Positions 42,654 through 53,134 of a stretch of DNA of 64,000 nucleotides are shown in pieces. Source of the stretch: Bombyx mori (lineage: Eukaryota; Arthropoda; Insecta; Lepidoptera; Bombycidae); contig NC_085130.1 in assembly GCF_030269925.1 (NCBI RefSeq), positions 1,314,501 to 1,378,500 on the forward strand, in the 5' to 3' direction. Positions within the stretch are counted from its first letter, which is position 1; each line of letters begins with the position of its first letter. The position numbers and the translations under genes are program-made. The notes below the pieces were generated by a model. That model did not search any database and was not told the DNA's origin. It worked only from the letters and a program-made list of their open reading frames with translations.

Positions 42654-44297
42654 TTAATTTAAATTACTTGGAACGGATTCCAAATTAATAGATGTCATAT
42701 TTTTTTCCTGCTCAAAAGAAGCAGTAGGTTGATTAGCCAAATTCATGGCTAGATAAATGTGTAAAAAATAATGTAGCGAGTTTGCTACTTGTCTAAAATT
42801 GTAGCTACCTAAATAGTATTTGTTAGGTTTTGTCATACTAATACATTTATCTTTTATCATGCAATTAATGTCAATAGTGTAAAATATATTTTGTGACTTG
42901 CATGGTGTCGTGACATAATAATTATTTACATTTGAAATTGTTTGCATAAAATCATTAATACTATGTCTCATTTTGTTTTCCGCTGGCATACTCTGAATAA
43001 ATGGAAATGCAAACATAATGATCTTTTTCACCTGTAGTGTTAATAATTGATTTATTTGATATTTTATATCTCTTATATCTGCATTTCCCCTTCTCCCAAT
43101 CATTATAATTATTGTTGTGTTTGGGCAATGAGTCACTTTTAAAATTTTATTAAGGATGTGGGTACATGAAGCCCCTGGCATACAATAATTTATCACAGAT
43201 TGTCCCGAACACAGATCATTCAGCGCTACACCCATATTTTTCCCTAGTTCATCACTGAATATTTTAATAATGTTTGTTGTAAGCAAAGGTTTAATTATAT
43301 TGTTTACAACGGGCTTACAGGTAGAAATAGAATATTGATTTTGACTATTGGAATGGTCTGGTAGTGGAGAACCTGATATAGAGCAGTGGCACTTGCAATT
43401 AGCATATTGTAATGTCAAAGATTCAAATCGCTCTTTATTATTATTACATAAATCAAGCAGATTATCCATCACCGATATATGTTCACATATGTCCTTTTGG
43501 GCATATTCATAATTTTTAGTAACACTGTCCAAATCTGTTTTCAATGAATTTATTTGTGAGGTTAACTTTTCTATTTCTAACTCATGATTGTGATGAACAT
43601 ATTGTAATTTTTCAAGTGAAGTATTTAGTTTTGTACGCAGTGCATTTCGTTCTTTGCATATAGTTTTCATATAATTAATAGATTTTCTAGATTTCAATAG
43701 TTGCTGCGTTTTATTTATAAACTTATTTAATTTAGTGAATCTCTTATAATTTTTCTTACTAAGAATTAATCGAGAGGAATGTGTACTATCGGAGTCACCA
43801 CCAGTCAAATCTATTGTAGGTATGTCACACTCAGAGGTGGTGATCACTGTTCCCGAAGCTGGTTCACTCTCGATCAGTTCCGAGTACAGGCTCTGTGTTT
43901 TTTGGGCTTTTAGATTTGTTATCTCTAACTGTAAATTAGAGATACAATCATGTGCCTGAGAAAGTTTGACTTTCAGTTCAGCTGAGAGTTGGAGCGACTC
44001 AACATACTCACCGCTGCACTGATCGAAGCCGTCTACAACATTTTGTAATTTCTTGTTAGTCTCAAGAACTTCATTGTATTCAATGGAGAGCTGAGACAAC
44101 TGTCCTTTCAACATAGTATTTTTCTTAATTACCTGGAGTGTTTCGACTTCGTTGTCTTCTCTCTCTTTTAACAGTTGTTGACACTGTTCCCGTGATGTTT
44201 TCAGTTGTTGAAGAGCCATTTGAAGTTGGTCATCAACTTGACGAGCTTTGGTACCTCTGGTCATCATTTTGGAATTGCAGAAATTGATAGTACCCAC
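42654..44297 (-). CDS. CR1-type ORF1: coiled coil plus SGNH-like domain
   Basis: 547 residues. Long coiled-coil segments at about 22-135 and 195-300, rich in Q, K, E and L in heptad-like spacing. At 159-170, IPTIDLTGGDSD looks like a SUMO-interaction motif with an acidic flank. From about 340 a compact domain shows IKIFSDELGKNMG (344-356), CMPGASCTHIL (372-382) and IIMIGRRGNAD (397-407), which line up with blocks I, II and III of SGNH/GDSL esterases known from CR1 ORF1 proteins. Block I lacks the usual GDS; a serine sits one position away in FSDE. A second methionine pair at 11-12 (MMTRGTK) is an alternative start. Confidence 0.85.
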   Translation of the reverse strand: MGTINFCNSKMMTRGTKARQVDDQLQMALQQLKTSREQCQQLLKEREDNEVETLQVIKKNTMLKGQLSQLSIEYNEVLETNKKLQNVVDGFDQCSGEYVESLQLSAELKVKLSQAHDCISNLQLEITNLKAQKTQSLYSELIESEPASGTVITTSECDIPTIDLTGGDSDSTHSSRLILSKKNYKRFTKLNKFINKTQQLLKSRKSINYMKTICKERNALRTKLNTSLEKLQYVHHNHELEIEKLTSQINSLKTDLDSVTKNYEYAQKDICEHISVMDNLLDLCNNNKERFESLTLQYANCKCHCSISGSPLPDHSNSQNQYSISTCKPVVNNIIKPLLTTNIIKIFSDELGKNMGVALNDLCSGQSVINYCMPGASCTHILNKILKVTHCPNTTIIIMIGRRGNADIRDIKYQINQLLTLQVKKIIMFAFPFIQSMPAENKMRHSINDFMQTISNVNNYYVTTPCKSQNIFYTIDINCMIKDKCISMTKPNKYYLGSYNFRQVANSLHYFLHIYLAMNLANQPTASFEQEKNMTSINLESVPSNLN

Positions 44298-45075
44298 GTA
44301 AAAATAAAAAATTTTACAATTATGCAGTAAAATGCACTAATTAAATATTTTACGTAACAATAAACTTATATTATCACTTAGGTATATGTTTTATACAATT
44401 ATAAGTACAATAAAGAACTTATAACTATTTAATTTAAATAATAATTGGGAGAGCACAATAATATTGACAAGTAGCGGTCAGTGTTGCCAGCCGAAAAAAA
44501 AGGATATAATAAACATTTACTTATGCTTAAATAAGTTATTATTCAGCTCTTTTAAAGAGATTGTAACATAACCTAACTTTTACTAAATCTTTATTAACTC
44601 GGCTCTCAGATTGAGAAAACTTTTATAATTTTCAGCAAGGTACTAATAAATCTGAATCTATTAATTCATATTAGTTTCATCACGTTACATTCGGGCCCAA
44701 AAATGTATGTAATCGTTTCAGTCTCCTTTTCTACACTTATAGAGAATATAGAGAAGAAGTGCACAATGCTAATATTTTTTTAAAATAATGCATAAAAGAT
44801 ACAGTAAATCAATAAAGAAAACATTAAACACACAACATACCATATATTTGACGCACACACGCATGCATACTATTTATTGTCAAACTTTTCTTCTTGACGT
44901 CTGTTGTCAAATTGAGAATAGATTAAATATTGTTTGACTTTGTTAATATTTTCTATAGTGTAATCTTAGCGAAATTTGTGATTATAGAAGTATAAAATAC
45001 AATCATAATAGTGTACAAACTTACAATTCCAATTGATTATAGTCGAATTTCGACTACTGCGGGACCTCTAGTATT

Positions 45076-45300
45076 TATAAATTTACTTACTTTAATTTCA
45101 AACAAAAACGTAACTGTAATTAAATATATTTACAAATAAAAAAATCCGAATACATTTTTCCGCTAGTGACGACGATACGGGCGCACGCTTGTATATTATA
45201 AATAAAAAAAAGTAGAGTTACATTCATTCCGTTTCATAGAAGCAAATGCGAAAATTATTCTCACACAAATCCAAACGTTTATACACATGCAAACACACAA
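45076..45300. other. No feature seen
   Basis: AT-rich flank between family N and the cuticle-gene promoter. Confidence 0.4.
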
Positions 45301-45305
45301 TTATT

Positions 45306-45330
45306 TGCACACACACACACACACACAAAC
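45306..45330. repeat. (CA)n microsatellite
   Basis: About ten CA repeats 30-50 bp upstream of the cuticle-gene TATA box. Confidence 0.9.
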
Positions 45331-45358
45331 ACATACAGTATATGTTTCGGTTTTGGCG

Positions 45359-45433
45359 TATAAAAGAGATGAGTTTTAGATACATGATCACTCAGCATCC
45401 GTACATCAACGAGTGATAAAACTTACATTGTTG
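45359..45433 (+). promoter_or_regulatory. Putative cuticle-gene promoter and leader exon
   Basis: TATAAAA at 45359-45365, then ATCACTCAGCATCC with an initiator-like TCAGCA at 45392, 33 bp downstream. A leader follows to a possible donor TTG|GTTAGT at 45434. The next exon begins after TTTTCAG at 46123. TATA plus TCAGT-type initiator is usual for insect cuticle genes. Joining it to this gene is inferred. Confidence 0.55.
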
Positions 45434-46152
45434 GTTAGTTATTTTTGTTAATTAACGTAATATAAGATCTATGTTCATTAGTAATTAGGTTTGATTTCGT
45501 GCGCTACCCCTCAAGGTGATCTCAAAATTTTTATTAATTGAATTTTGTTTAAGTTGCAAACGATCGCTGAATTAAATAGTCAAAAGGCTTGGGATTAGGA
45601 AGGGTTCGAGTTAGGCAGAGGCTTTAATTATTACGGTTTTAAGTAGTTGTCTGGAAAATATCGCTTTTAGCGATAAGACGGCCTATTGTACAAATTAGTG
45701 ACTGTTTTTAATGTTAATTGTGTTTTCGTGTGCAATATTCTGTCTCTCTTTCTCTGTCTATTATAGACTTAGAAACTATTACTATCGATCATGGTCGGAG
45801 AAGAGATAGATTGTTGATAAATAACCAAAAAATTCAAACGAATATAATATCATCTAAATTTCGATTGAACTTTAAAGAATAGAATTTTGTTTGAGGTTAT
45901 CCTTAGTAAAATACACATATTATTACGGACTGTGGTCAGTTGCTAATGCACCTCAAAGATAGTGTCCAAGGACTCCAAGGCAAGTCTGCGTAATTTTACG
46001 ATCCACCACCTCAATCCACCGTAATAAACAACTTGTCATCATAACATCTCTTTGAAACAAAAAGTTCTAACCGTTTTAACAGAGGAAGCCATTTAAACTA
46101 AAAATATTTTGTTTCCTTTTCAGAATATTCCGAATTCAAATACTGAATTAAA

Positions 46153-49100
46153 ATGAAGGTGAGTTGTTTTTTAAAATACTTAATAAGCAATTAAATATCG
46201 ATTTTATCTTCTTTTTTTTTTGCTTACATGGGTGAACGAGCTCACAGCCCACCTGGTGTTAAGTGGTTACTGGAGCCAATAGAAATCTACAACGTAAATG
46301 CCGCCACCCACCTTGAGATATGAGTTCTAAGATCTCAGTATAGTTACAACGGCTGCCCCGCCCTTCAAACTGAAATGCAGTACTGCTTTAGGGCAGAAAA
46401 AGGTTGGGTACCTACCCGTGCGGACTCACAAGAGGTCCTACCACCAGTATTTTTTTTAGTGTGAGTTTAAGAAGTGAAATTGTAAATCAAGATTATTGAT
46501 AAACAAAAGTCCCATTTAGAAATGGTTGACTTAAATATTAGATGTAATTTTGCGTAAAAATTTCAATAAGCGCACTATTTATTTGGAATTTACTATTTTC
46601 TATTAATAACACTTCCTAAGTACATCTCATGAACAATATGGCCGTCCAAACACTAAAAATCTCTTTATTGCCTTAAGTAATGATTATATTCCTTGACACG
46701 TTAATTATCGAAGCAAAATTAAAGTGTAAGATGGTTATTTAATGAAAAAAACGACCTACTTCGCCAATCGCGTTACTCTGCTCTCAAACATTAGAAACAT
46801 TAATTGATATACATACTATAATTTCCTAATTTTTTATATTAATTCGTATTAGGTTTAAGAAAACTTAATTCTATTAACATTTTTATACTGTACTTATTGA
46901 TTTATGAATAAATATAATCACATAAAATATTCTTAACGGTTCGTTTTTCCCAGATTTAGTGACACGCATAAATATCTCCCGAATAAATTTCTGGTGGTAG
47001 AATCTCTTGTGAGTCCGCACGGGTAGATACCACCGGCCCGCCTATTTCTGTCGTGAAGCAGTAATGCGTTTCAGCTTGAAGGGTGGGGCAGCCGTTGTGA
47101 CTATACTGAGACCTTAGAACTTATATCTCAAGGTGGGTGGCGCATTTACGTTGTAGATGTCTATGGGCTCCAATAACCACTTAACAACCAGGTGGGCTGT
47201 GAGCTCGTTCACCCATCTAAGTTTTAAAAAAAAACATAGACAAGAAATACAATATGTTAAGGTTTTTGTATGTCCTTCCAGTTGGTGACGGCTTGCGCAC
47301 TCCTCATAGCTTCAGTATTGGCGGAGCCTCCTGTAGACAACAGGTAAGTACTTGATTGGATTGCGACAATGTTTTTTTTTCTCCTACTTACGCCGAAAGT
47401 TCAGATTTCGTCCCGCTGTATAGAGAAGAAAGTCTAATTTTGCATCTCTGGGTACTGACAAGTGCGCATGCGCGTTAGTGTCTACGTCTGCTCTCACGCA
47501 CCTAGAATTCTCCGCCATTGTTGTGCTCGGGTAATTTGCAATATTGTGTTTAGTGTAAAAGTGAAATAAACAAAAGGCAATAAAATATAATAGTGAAGTA
47601 TTAAACAAAGATGAGTTCCATCAGACAATTCTTATTCAATTAGTAGTAGTTTATTTAAAAATAAAAAAAAACAGTTAAATTGTTTTTTTTTTTATTAGAG
47701 AGAACCCCCTGCCAGGGCTTCGCCCCTGGACCCCGGCTCGGTACTCCACGGGTGCTAAATTTTTTAGAATGTCGAACTTTCGGCCCGGTAGGAGAAAAAA
47801 TAGTATGTGCACCGCGGGAAAAAAGTAGGACATCTCATCCCTCCTCTTTGCAATTTTACACGCGGCAATTTTCTCCCTTTCTCAAATTCTCGATACAAGG
47901 AACAGGTTGGATTGGATTCCAACTCTTCAAATTGTACTTCTGATTACACGTTGTGGTTGATAGGTGAGGCTTAGATTCGGACCTAAGTGGCGATAAAGGA
48001 AATCCTTTCATTGCATTAGATGAAACTCAACCTAAGGGGCAAGGCAAAATGAAGCATTTTGTCCGAAACATAATTCTCCCAACCCGGTCAGGGAATTCGC
48101 TCATGCCTCATCGGTCTCTAAATAAATTAGCTTTATGATAAATCTGATGCATTTTAAGGGTGAGGCAGCCGTTGTATTGTAAATACTCTAGACCTTCGAA
48201 CTCGTCGTGGCCTAAAGGATAAGACGTCCGGTGCATTCGTGTTGAGCGATGTACCGGTGTTCGAATCCCGCAGGCGGGTACCAATTTTTGTAATGAAATA
48301 CGTACTCAACAAATGTTCACGATTGACTTCCACCATGAAGGAATAAAATCGTGTAATAAAAATCAAACCCGCAAAATCATAATTTGCGTAATTACTGGTG
48401 GTAAGCAGTCGAGCATACGGCCCAGCTGATGGTGAGTGGTTACCTTCGCCCATGGACATCAGCAATGCTAGGGACAGAACCAAGCCGCTGCTTACCGTAC
48501 CAAAAAGCAATTAATGTACTAATTCGCCTCTATTAAATCACAGGTACCTCCCTCCCTCGCAAAACTATGGACCTCCAGATTCGGGTGTGTTCGGTGCTCG
48601 AGGACCTAATGGATTCCGGTTAGTCAAGACTTAATAAAAAGAATTTTTATTGATTCACAAAACAAATTACAACCATAGAAATTATAGGTTTAAATATTTA
48701 ACATAACAATCTGGATTGCAATCCGAAACAGGTGCATACAGAAAAATCTGAACATTGTTTTTTTCCCTACCTATGCTGATAGCCTTGAGAGGCTATTTCA
48801 GCTTCGCCCTAACGTATGTAGGTGAGCTCACGGGGCTCAAACCGGAGTGTTGCTAACACGAACCCTAGCAAGAGCCGTGCTTCGCAGAATCTACCACCGG
48901 ATCGAAAACGCGATCCACTGAGAAGATCCGGCGAGAAACTCAGTGGGCTGAGCCCGTGCGAGTAGGTACTACCGCAATGCTTATTTCAGCCGCGAACTAG
49001 TTATGATTTGGTTTGAATGGTAGGTAGCGGTTGAAAGCTGAGATTTGGACGTCATTTTTCACGGTAGGTGACGATGTGAGCGTTACTGGAGCCCATAGAC

Positions 49101-52100
49101 ATCTACAACGTAAATGCGCCACCAACTTTGAGATATAAGTTCTAAGGTCTCAGTATAGTTACAACGGCTGCCCCGCCCTTCGAACCGAAACGCATTACTG
49201 CTTCACGGTAGAAATAGGCAGGGTGGTGGTACCTAGCCGCATGGACTCACAAGAGGTACGAGCAGTAATTACGCAGATTATAATTTTGTGGGTTTCATTT
49301 TTATGACACGATGTTATTCCTTCACCGTGGAAGTCACCCGTGAACATTTGTTAAGTACGTATTTCATATAGAAAAATTGGTACTCGCCTGTGGGATTCGA
49401 ACACCGATACATCGCAAGATATAAATGTACCGGACGTCTTATCCTTTAGGCCACGACGACTTCTAAAGTAAAGTATCTAATCTAAGTAAAAATAATAACC
49501 TCTACCCGCTTTGGGTCAAGCTTCGGAGCTCCCCACGGTGCCCTCTCTGCTCAGTATGGGGCACCCCAAGTGACGTTGAACAGTCAATTTGGCAATGCCC
49601 CATCTACCCAATACGGCGCACCCGAAGCCCCAACAGCAAAGTACGGGCCGCCTCAGAGTAGCCCAGCGATTTTGTACGGCGCTCCTCGCGATGGCTTCGG
49701 ACCTCAACTGAGTGGTCAACGTGTGAACGGGGCCGACTTTAGCGATTGTGAGTTTTGGAACTACTAATTTGATGCGAGGCATTTTTGAAGTGCGAATCTT
49801 CTTTAGCCGCTTTGAGCGCTTTTTGCTAGGAGGAAATCTTATGGGTTCGCTTCACCGACATGCTTATAGAATCAAGGGCGGATCCAGCTTTGGCGCCAGA
49901 AGGGGGTCACATAGTCGTGGGCAAGTTAAGAACTTATAATTTAATTTTGATAACAATAGATAATAAATAAGTCATGATGTTTTTCAATTAGTCATGACCC
50001 CCATGACCCCCCCCTGGATCCGCCGTTGTTATAGATATATACTACGGTATATATTACGTTAACACATAGTATATATATGTATACTATGTGTTACAGTAAA
50101 TGTGCACATTTGCCAAAAAGTTAGGTATATGCGAACTGAATATAATGTATAGTCCGACGCTTGAAAGGCAAACGTGACTAAGCGACAATGCGTGAACTTT
50201 ACAGTAGACTAATTTAAAGTTGAAATATCTGAATTTTTTTTTTATAAAAAAGAAACTAGCTGTAGGAGAATCTAGCTAGTAGCTGTAGGATTGAAATTAT
50301 TTTAATAGACCTAGAAATATATATTTTTTGCGCATCGAATATGGTTATTGCCTATCATTTATGTACAAAGCAGTTATTGTCGCTTAGTTATGTTTGCCTT
50401 TCAAATGTACATATTATGTACATTTCCCGGCAAATGTGTATGTACTCTCGCCTTCACGTTTTGGTAAATGTACACTCATGTAATCTTCATGTTTTAAGAA
50501 AAGTACAAATAAATTAAAAATGTTGCAGTAAAAAAAAAATATTTTTAAATAAACATAATACAAAAGGATTTAATTACGAAAATGATTTTAATTATAAAAT
50601 GTAAATGACTAACAAAACGTAGCTTTTCTTTGCATATTAGTTAGGTTAGGTTAGGTTCTACTGGTACTAGCTAAGTATTACTATCACTTGCGATTCCGTA
50701 TTTCGTATGCTCACATTTACCAAAACGACATGGTCATTGTGAATTCAATGAACCTATATTTCCCTTCTTAGAAATTGTAAATGTTAGTTGAATGCACATT
50801 ATCCAAACGAGGAGGCAAATGTGCACATTTATCGGGAAATGTGTACATTTGCCGCAATATCTACTTTTACCGTAACATATATATGTCTCCGACATATATA
50901 CTCCTGCATGTACTATAAATACGATAGACTCCCGTGGGTCCGTGTGTTTAAAACTGTCAAATATGGCTCTAAATTTCAGTACAAAGCAGACATTACCTGC
51001 CCCCCGGAACTGGTAGAGATGGGTACGGCGCTGAGGAAGCTAACGGCGTAAGTTCATTTGCTTTACTCTTGAAATTGAAAGTTTGTAATTGCTGATGTAT
51101 GCTGTTTGGCATTAATGAGGGCCCGTCTCTATGTCTAGTGCTAAGATATCATGTGTTTCGGTTTTAGAGATAAACTCGACATGTGTCAAAGTGGATTTAA
51201 TTTCCCTGGAATTCGTGTCCACTCAACACTGAAAGAGATTACTATGAGCTAATTATCGTCTACTAAAAATACGATTTGTTAAATAACCAACAGATGGCGC
51301 TATTATACGAAAATTTGTTTCAGGAACCTGCGAAGTATAGCTTCGAATATATGGTGAAGGACGAGTATTCTGGAAATGATTTCGGTCACCATGAAACCCG
51401 GCTCGGTGATAGAGCAGAAGGAGTTTATTACGTAGTTCTACCAGACGGCAGGAAACAGGTAACTCTTTGAAAAAAAAAATTATTTGAGTAGACACTAGCG
51501 ACCCGCCCTCGCTTCGCTTTGGAAACTGTAATTTATTATTGATTTCTCCACTATTTAATGGAAGTTATTATACATATAAACCTTCCTCTTCAATCACTCT
51601 ATCTATTAAAAAAAACCGCATCAAAATCCGTTGCGTAGTTTTAAAGATTAAAGCATACATAGGGATATAGGGACAGAGAAAGCGACTTTGTTTTATACTA
51701 TGTAGTGATGCCCAGTAGATTTTGAAAATTTATAGTCTACATATAAAACTCGTAATTTTTAACAGTAACTAACGACTCAAAGCATAAGTAGAGGATCACG
51801 GGCGTTTATTGAATGATATCTGGGAATTGAACTTGTAGTCCAGCCATCTAGTGTAGTACTTTAGTACTTTTAGGTAAAAAATTTGACGTTTTAATTTATT
51901 GCTCAATAGATGCCGTTACTAAATTGTTTCTGTGTAATTTTACTATTCAACCATAGATGTCGCTATTAACAATTAATATTTTAGACTGTTGAATATGAAG
52001 CCGATCAAGACGGATACAAACCAAGAATATCCTACGAAGACACCGGTCTTGGAGCCTTCAGATCTGGCCAGGGATATGTCAATGGAGGCTACAGCCAGGA

Positions 52101-52113
52101 CGGGCCCTACTAG
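46153..52113 (+). CDS. Rebers-Riddiford cuticular protein, seven coding exons
   Basis: Exons 46153-46158, 47282-47343, 48544-48618, 49521-49747, 50980-51047, 51324-51458 and 51985-52113. All junctions keep phase and total 233 codons plus stop. The signal peptide is MKLVTACALLIASVLA. Then comes a low-complexity region with repeated QYGAP/KYGPP/LYGAP motifs and YLPPGTGRDGYG, typical of flexible cuticle or resilin-like proteins. Exons 6-7 encode the chitin-binding RR domain: PAKYSFEYMVKDEYSGNDFG, HHETRLGD, GVYYVVLPDGRKQTVEYEAD and GYKP. This is closest to RR-2/pro-resilin types. A glycine-rich tail ends SQDGPY. Secreted to the cuticle, binds chitin. Exon 5 was chosen because direct joining of exons 4 and 6 would create a TGA stop. 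Introns are filled with repeats. Possible polyadenylation signals lie near 52527 and 52669. Confidence 0.9.
46215..46450 (-). repeat. Family-A repeat in cuticle-gene intron 1
   Basis: Reverse copy from a T-rich tail and GCTTACATGGGTGAACGAGC to GGTCCTACCACCAGTA. Confidence 0.85.
46451..46989. other. Cuticle-gene intron 1, no further feature
   Basis: AT-rich intron sequence. Confidence 0.5.
46990..47235 (+). repeat. Family-A repeat in cuticle-gene intron 1
   Basis: Forward copy, CTGGTGGTAGAATCTCTTGT to CCATCTAAGTTTTAAAAAAA. It forms an inverted pair with the 46215 copy. Confidence 0.85.
47685..47945. repeat. Unassigned GC-rich repeat-like block
   Basis: CCAGGGCTTCGCCCCTGG is a hairpin, followed by ACCCCGGCTCGGTACTCCAC. 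It resembles dispersed lepidopteran sequence, but no second copy is present here. Confidence 0.35.
48203..48400 (+). repeat. tRNA-derived SINE in cuticle-gene intron 2
   Basis: A-box-like GTGGCCTAAAGGATAAGACG and B-box-like GGTGTTCGAATCCCGCAGG, then AATACGTACTCAACAAATG and CATAATTTGCGTAATTACTG. Confidence 0.8.
48405..48500 (-). repeat. LINE 3' tail (family of 1911-3446)
   Basis: Reverse: GAGCATACGGCCCAGCTGAT, CGCCCATGGACATCAGCAAT and CAAGCCGCTGCTTACCG. Confidence 0.7.
48757..48955 (-). repeat. Bm1-type SINE in cuticle-gene intron 3
   Basis: Reverse: CTATGCTGATAGCCTTGAGA to GAGAAACTCAGTGGGCTGAG. Confidence 0.75.
49080..49262 (-). repeat. Family-A repeat
   Basis: Reverse, 3'-truncated: GTTACTGGAGCCCATAGACA to GGACTCACAAGAGGTACG. 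A decayed forward fragment precedes it at about 48955-49035. Confidence 0.75.
49270..49465 (-). repeat. tRNA-derived SINE in cuticle-gene intron 3
   Basis: Reverse of the 48203 copy: TTGGTACTCGCCTGTGGGAT, then TCGAACACCG and TTATCCTTTAGGCCACGACG. Confidence 0.8.
49873..50028. mobile_element. hAT-type MITE, family M, copy 1
   Basis: Ends CAAGGGCGGATCCAG and CTGGATCCGCCGTTG. Flanks TTATAGAA (49864-49871) and TTATAGAT (50029-50036) are a near-match, offset by one base. In cuticle-gene intron 4. Full match in ends and GGGGGTCACATAGTC to the 55565 copy. Confidence 0.75.
50040..50890. repeat. Inverted-repeat-rich block in cuticle-gene intron 4
   Basis: GTAAATGTGCACATTTGCC near the left pairs with GGGAAATGTGTACATTTGCC near the right. 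TTGAAAGGCAAACGTGACTA pairs with TTAGTTATGTTTGCCTTTCA inside. Suggests nested DNA elements. The 14-bp arms of TAACACATAGTATA lie at 50061-50094. Confidence 0.55.
51496..51715 (+). repeat. Dispersed repeat, CTAGCGACCCGCC type, in cuticle-gene intron 6
   Basis: CTAGCGACCCGCCCTCGCTT, then AAAACCGCATCAAAATCCGT, TAGTTTTAAAGATTAAAGCA and GCGACTTTGTTTTATACTAT. A very common lepidopteran repeat whose class I cannot state with confidence. Confidence 0.65.
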
Positions 52114-52700
52114 TCGATAACAAAGGCTACCAACCCATCATTTGTATATAAACATTTTGATGAACCATTAAATATCAAAAATTTTCAGATTTTTTTATTT
52201 TATCGATTCACTTAAAACTCAAAATTTTTGGTAATTTAATGACAGAAAAAACTTCTAAAAGTACATTAATGTACGCTAACTTTCCTTTATTACACTTCAA
52301 AACATTTTTATTTATATTTTTTTCAATGTAGGTACCTTTTGTTAATTTTAGAACCACCGGTATTAGTTATAACTAACATTCGCTTTTTGTAAAACATAAA
52401 ATCACTGAGATTTACTTCCTAATCGTTTTCCAAATACCTAAACGCTGTATTTTCTTGTTATTTGGTAATTTATAACGAATTCATGTAAAAACTTGCGCTT
52501 TTAATACTGATTAACGTGAAATATTGTAAATAAACAACGTAACGCTTATTTAGTCTTTAAGCTTTTCATAAAAATATAAATTGACCAAGATGTATTGTAT
52601 TTTTTATTCAATATTCTATAAACAATTTTTAGTTTTGGTAATTTGGCCAGTATAAAAAAATACGATTTCAAATAAATATAATTAAAAAATTGAGCTCGTT
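52114..52700 (+). other. Cuticle-gene 3' UTR and downstream
   Basis: AT-rich. Polyadenylation-like AATAAA at about 52527 and 52669. Where the transcript ends is not decidable from sequence. Confidence 0.4.
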
Positions 52701-53134
52701 TTTAATGTTTTTGTAGTGAAACTTCTTTAGAAACGTTGTGATTTCAAACTCGATGAAACGAAAAAATAAGTCCATAGAGACACAAACACATAAATGTACA
52801 GAATTCAACCGGCGAGAGAATCAGATAGAAGACATTAGATGTTCTGAGTGTAGTGTTTTTTAATACAGCGCCATCTATACGATTTTTTAATACTAACGTG
52901 TGTATGAAACCTCTTGTAGTGAATTTTAAATTAGGATTATATGTGAAGTTAAAATATCAATTCACAGAGGGCGCTACCTCATACTATAAAAGATGATTTA
53001 CAATTATTTACTCATGACTAATGACAAAATTTTACATATACTTAGACATTTAGGATAATTGTATTTTAATTTTTGAAGGTTTCACTTCTACCACGTGTAA
53101 ATTGCACACATGTATTATTATTATTTTCATAACA

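Larger units (their letters stand above)
39420..44501 (-). mobile_element. Apparently full-length CR1-type retrotransposon
   Basis: About 5.08 kb with two long open frames in the usual ORF1-ORF2 order on the reverse strand. Its 3' end (39420-39446) is a short (GAATTT)n repeat rather than poly(A), and its 5' end reads TTTTTTTTCGGCTGGCAACA. The host unit at 38561-38580 reads ATCCAATGGATATAATAAAC. Here the break is between ATCCAATG and GATATAAT, with at most one duplicated G (39419/44502). Little or no target duplication and a short microsatellite tail are typical of CR1 elements. Confidence 0.85.
37839..44726. mobile_element. Tandem-arrayed insertion with GGAGAC/GTCTCC ends
   Basis: Starts with two 55-bp units (GGAGACGGAAAATCGTGGGC at 37839 and 37894). 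Two ~845-bp units follow (TTTGTCATATTTTTTTATAT at 37949 and 38793), each ending AATCGTTTCAGTCTCC. The outer ends GGAGAC and GTCTCC are inverted. No target duplication: the flanks join to the empty site exactly. The second unit is split by the CR1 element and has an extra 7-bp CATATTC. Without CR1 the insertion is about 1.8 kb. No transposase; class unknown. Confidence 0.65.
37780..45075. repeat. Family-N repeat, split by a 6.9-kb insertion
   Basis: Left part GTGAAGGAAAAACTTTGTAT..GTATGAAA (37780-37838); right part TTTTCTACACTTATAGAGAA..CGACTACTGCG (44727-45075). The copy at 14618 reads straight through this point as ATATGAAATTTTCTACAC, so exactly the DNA between 37838 and 44727 is extra. Confidence 0.8.

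Noticed and set aside
45300..45335. CRISPR-like or regulatory repeat array at the CA tract
   Set aside because: Plain dinucleotide microsatellite in a eukaryotic genome.
48203..48285. Genuine tRNA gene
   Set aside because: A- and B-box-like motifs are present, but the arms do not fold into a full cloverleaf by eye and the sequence recurs with a common non-tRNA tail, so it is a SINE.
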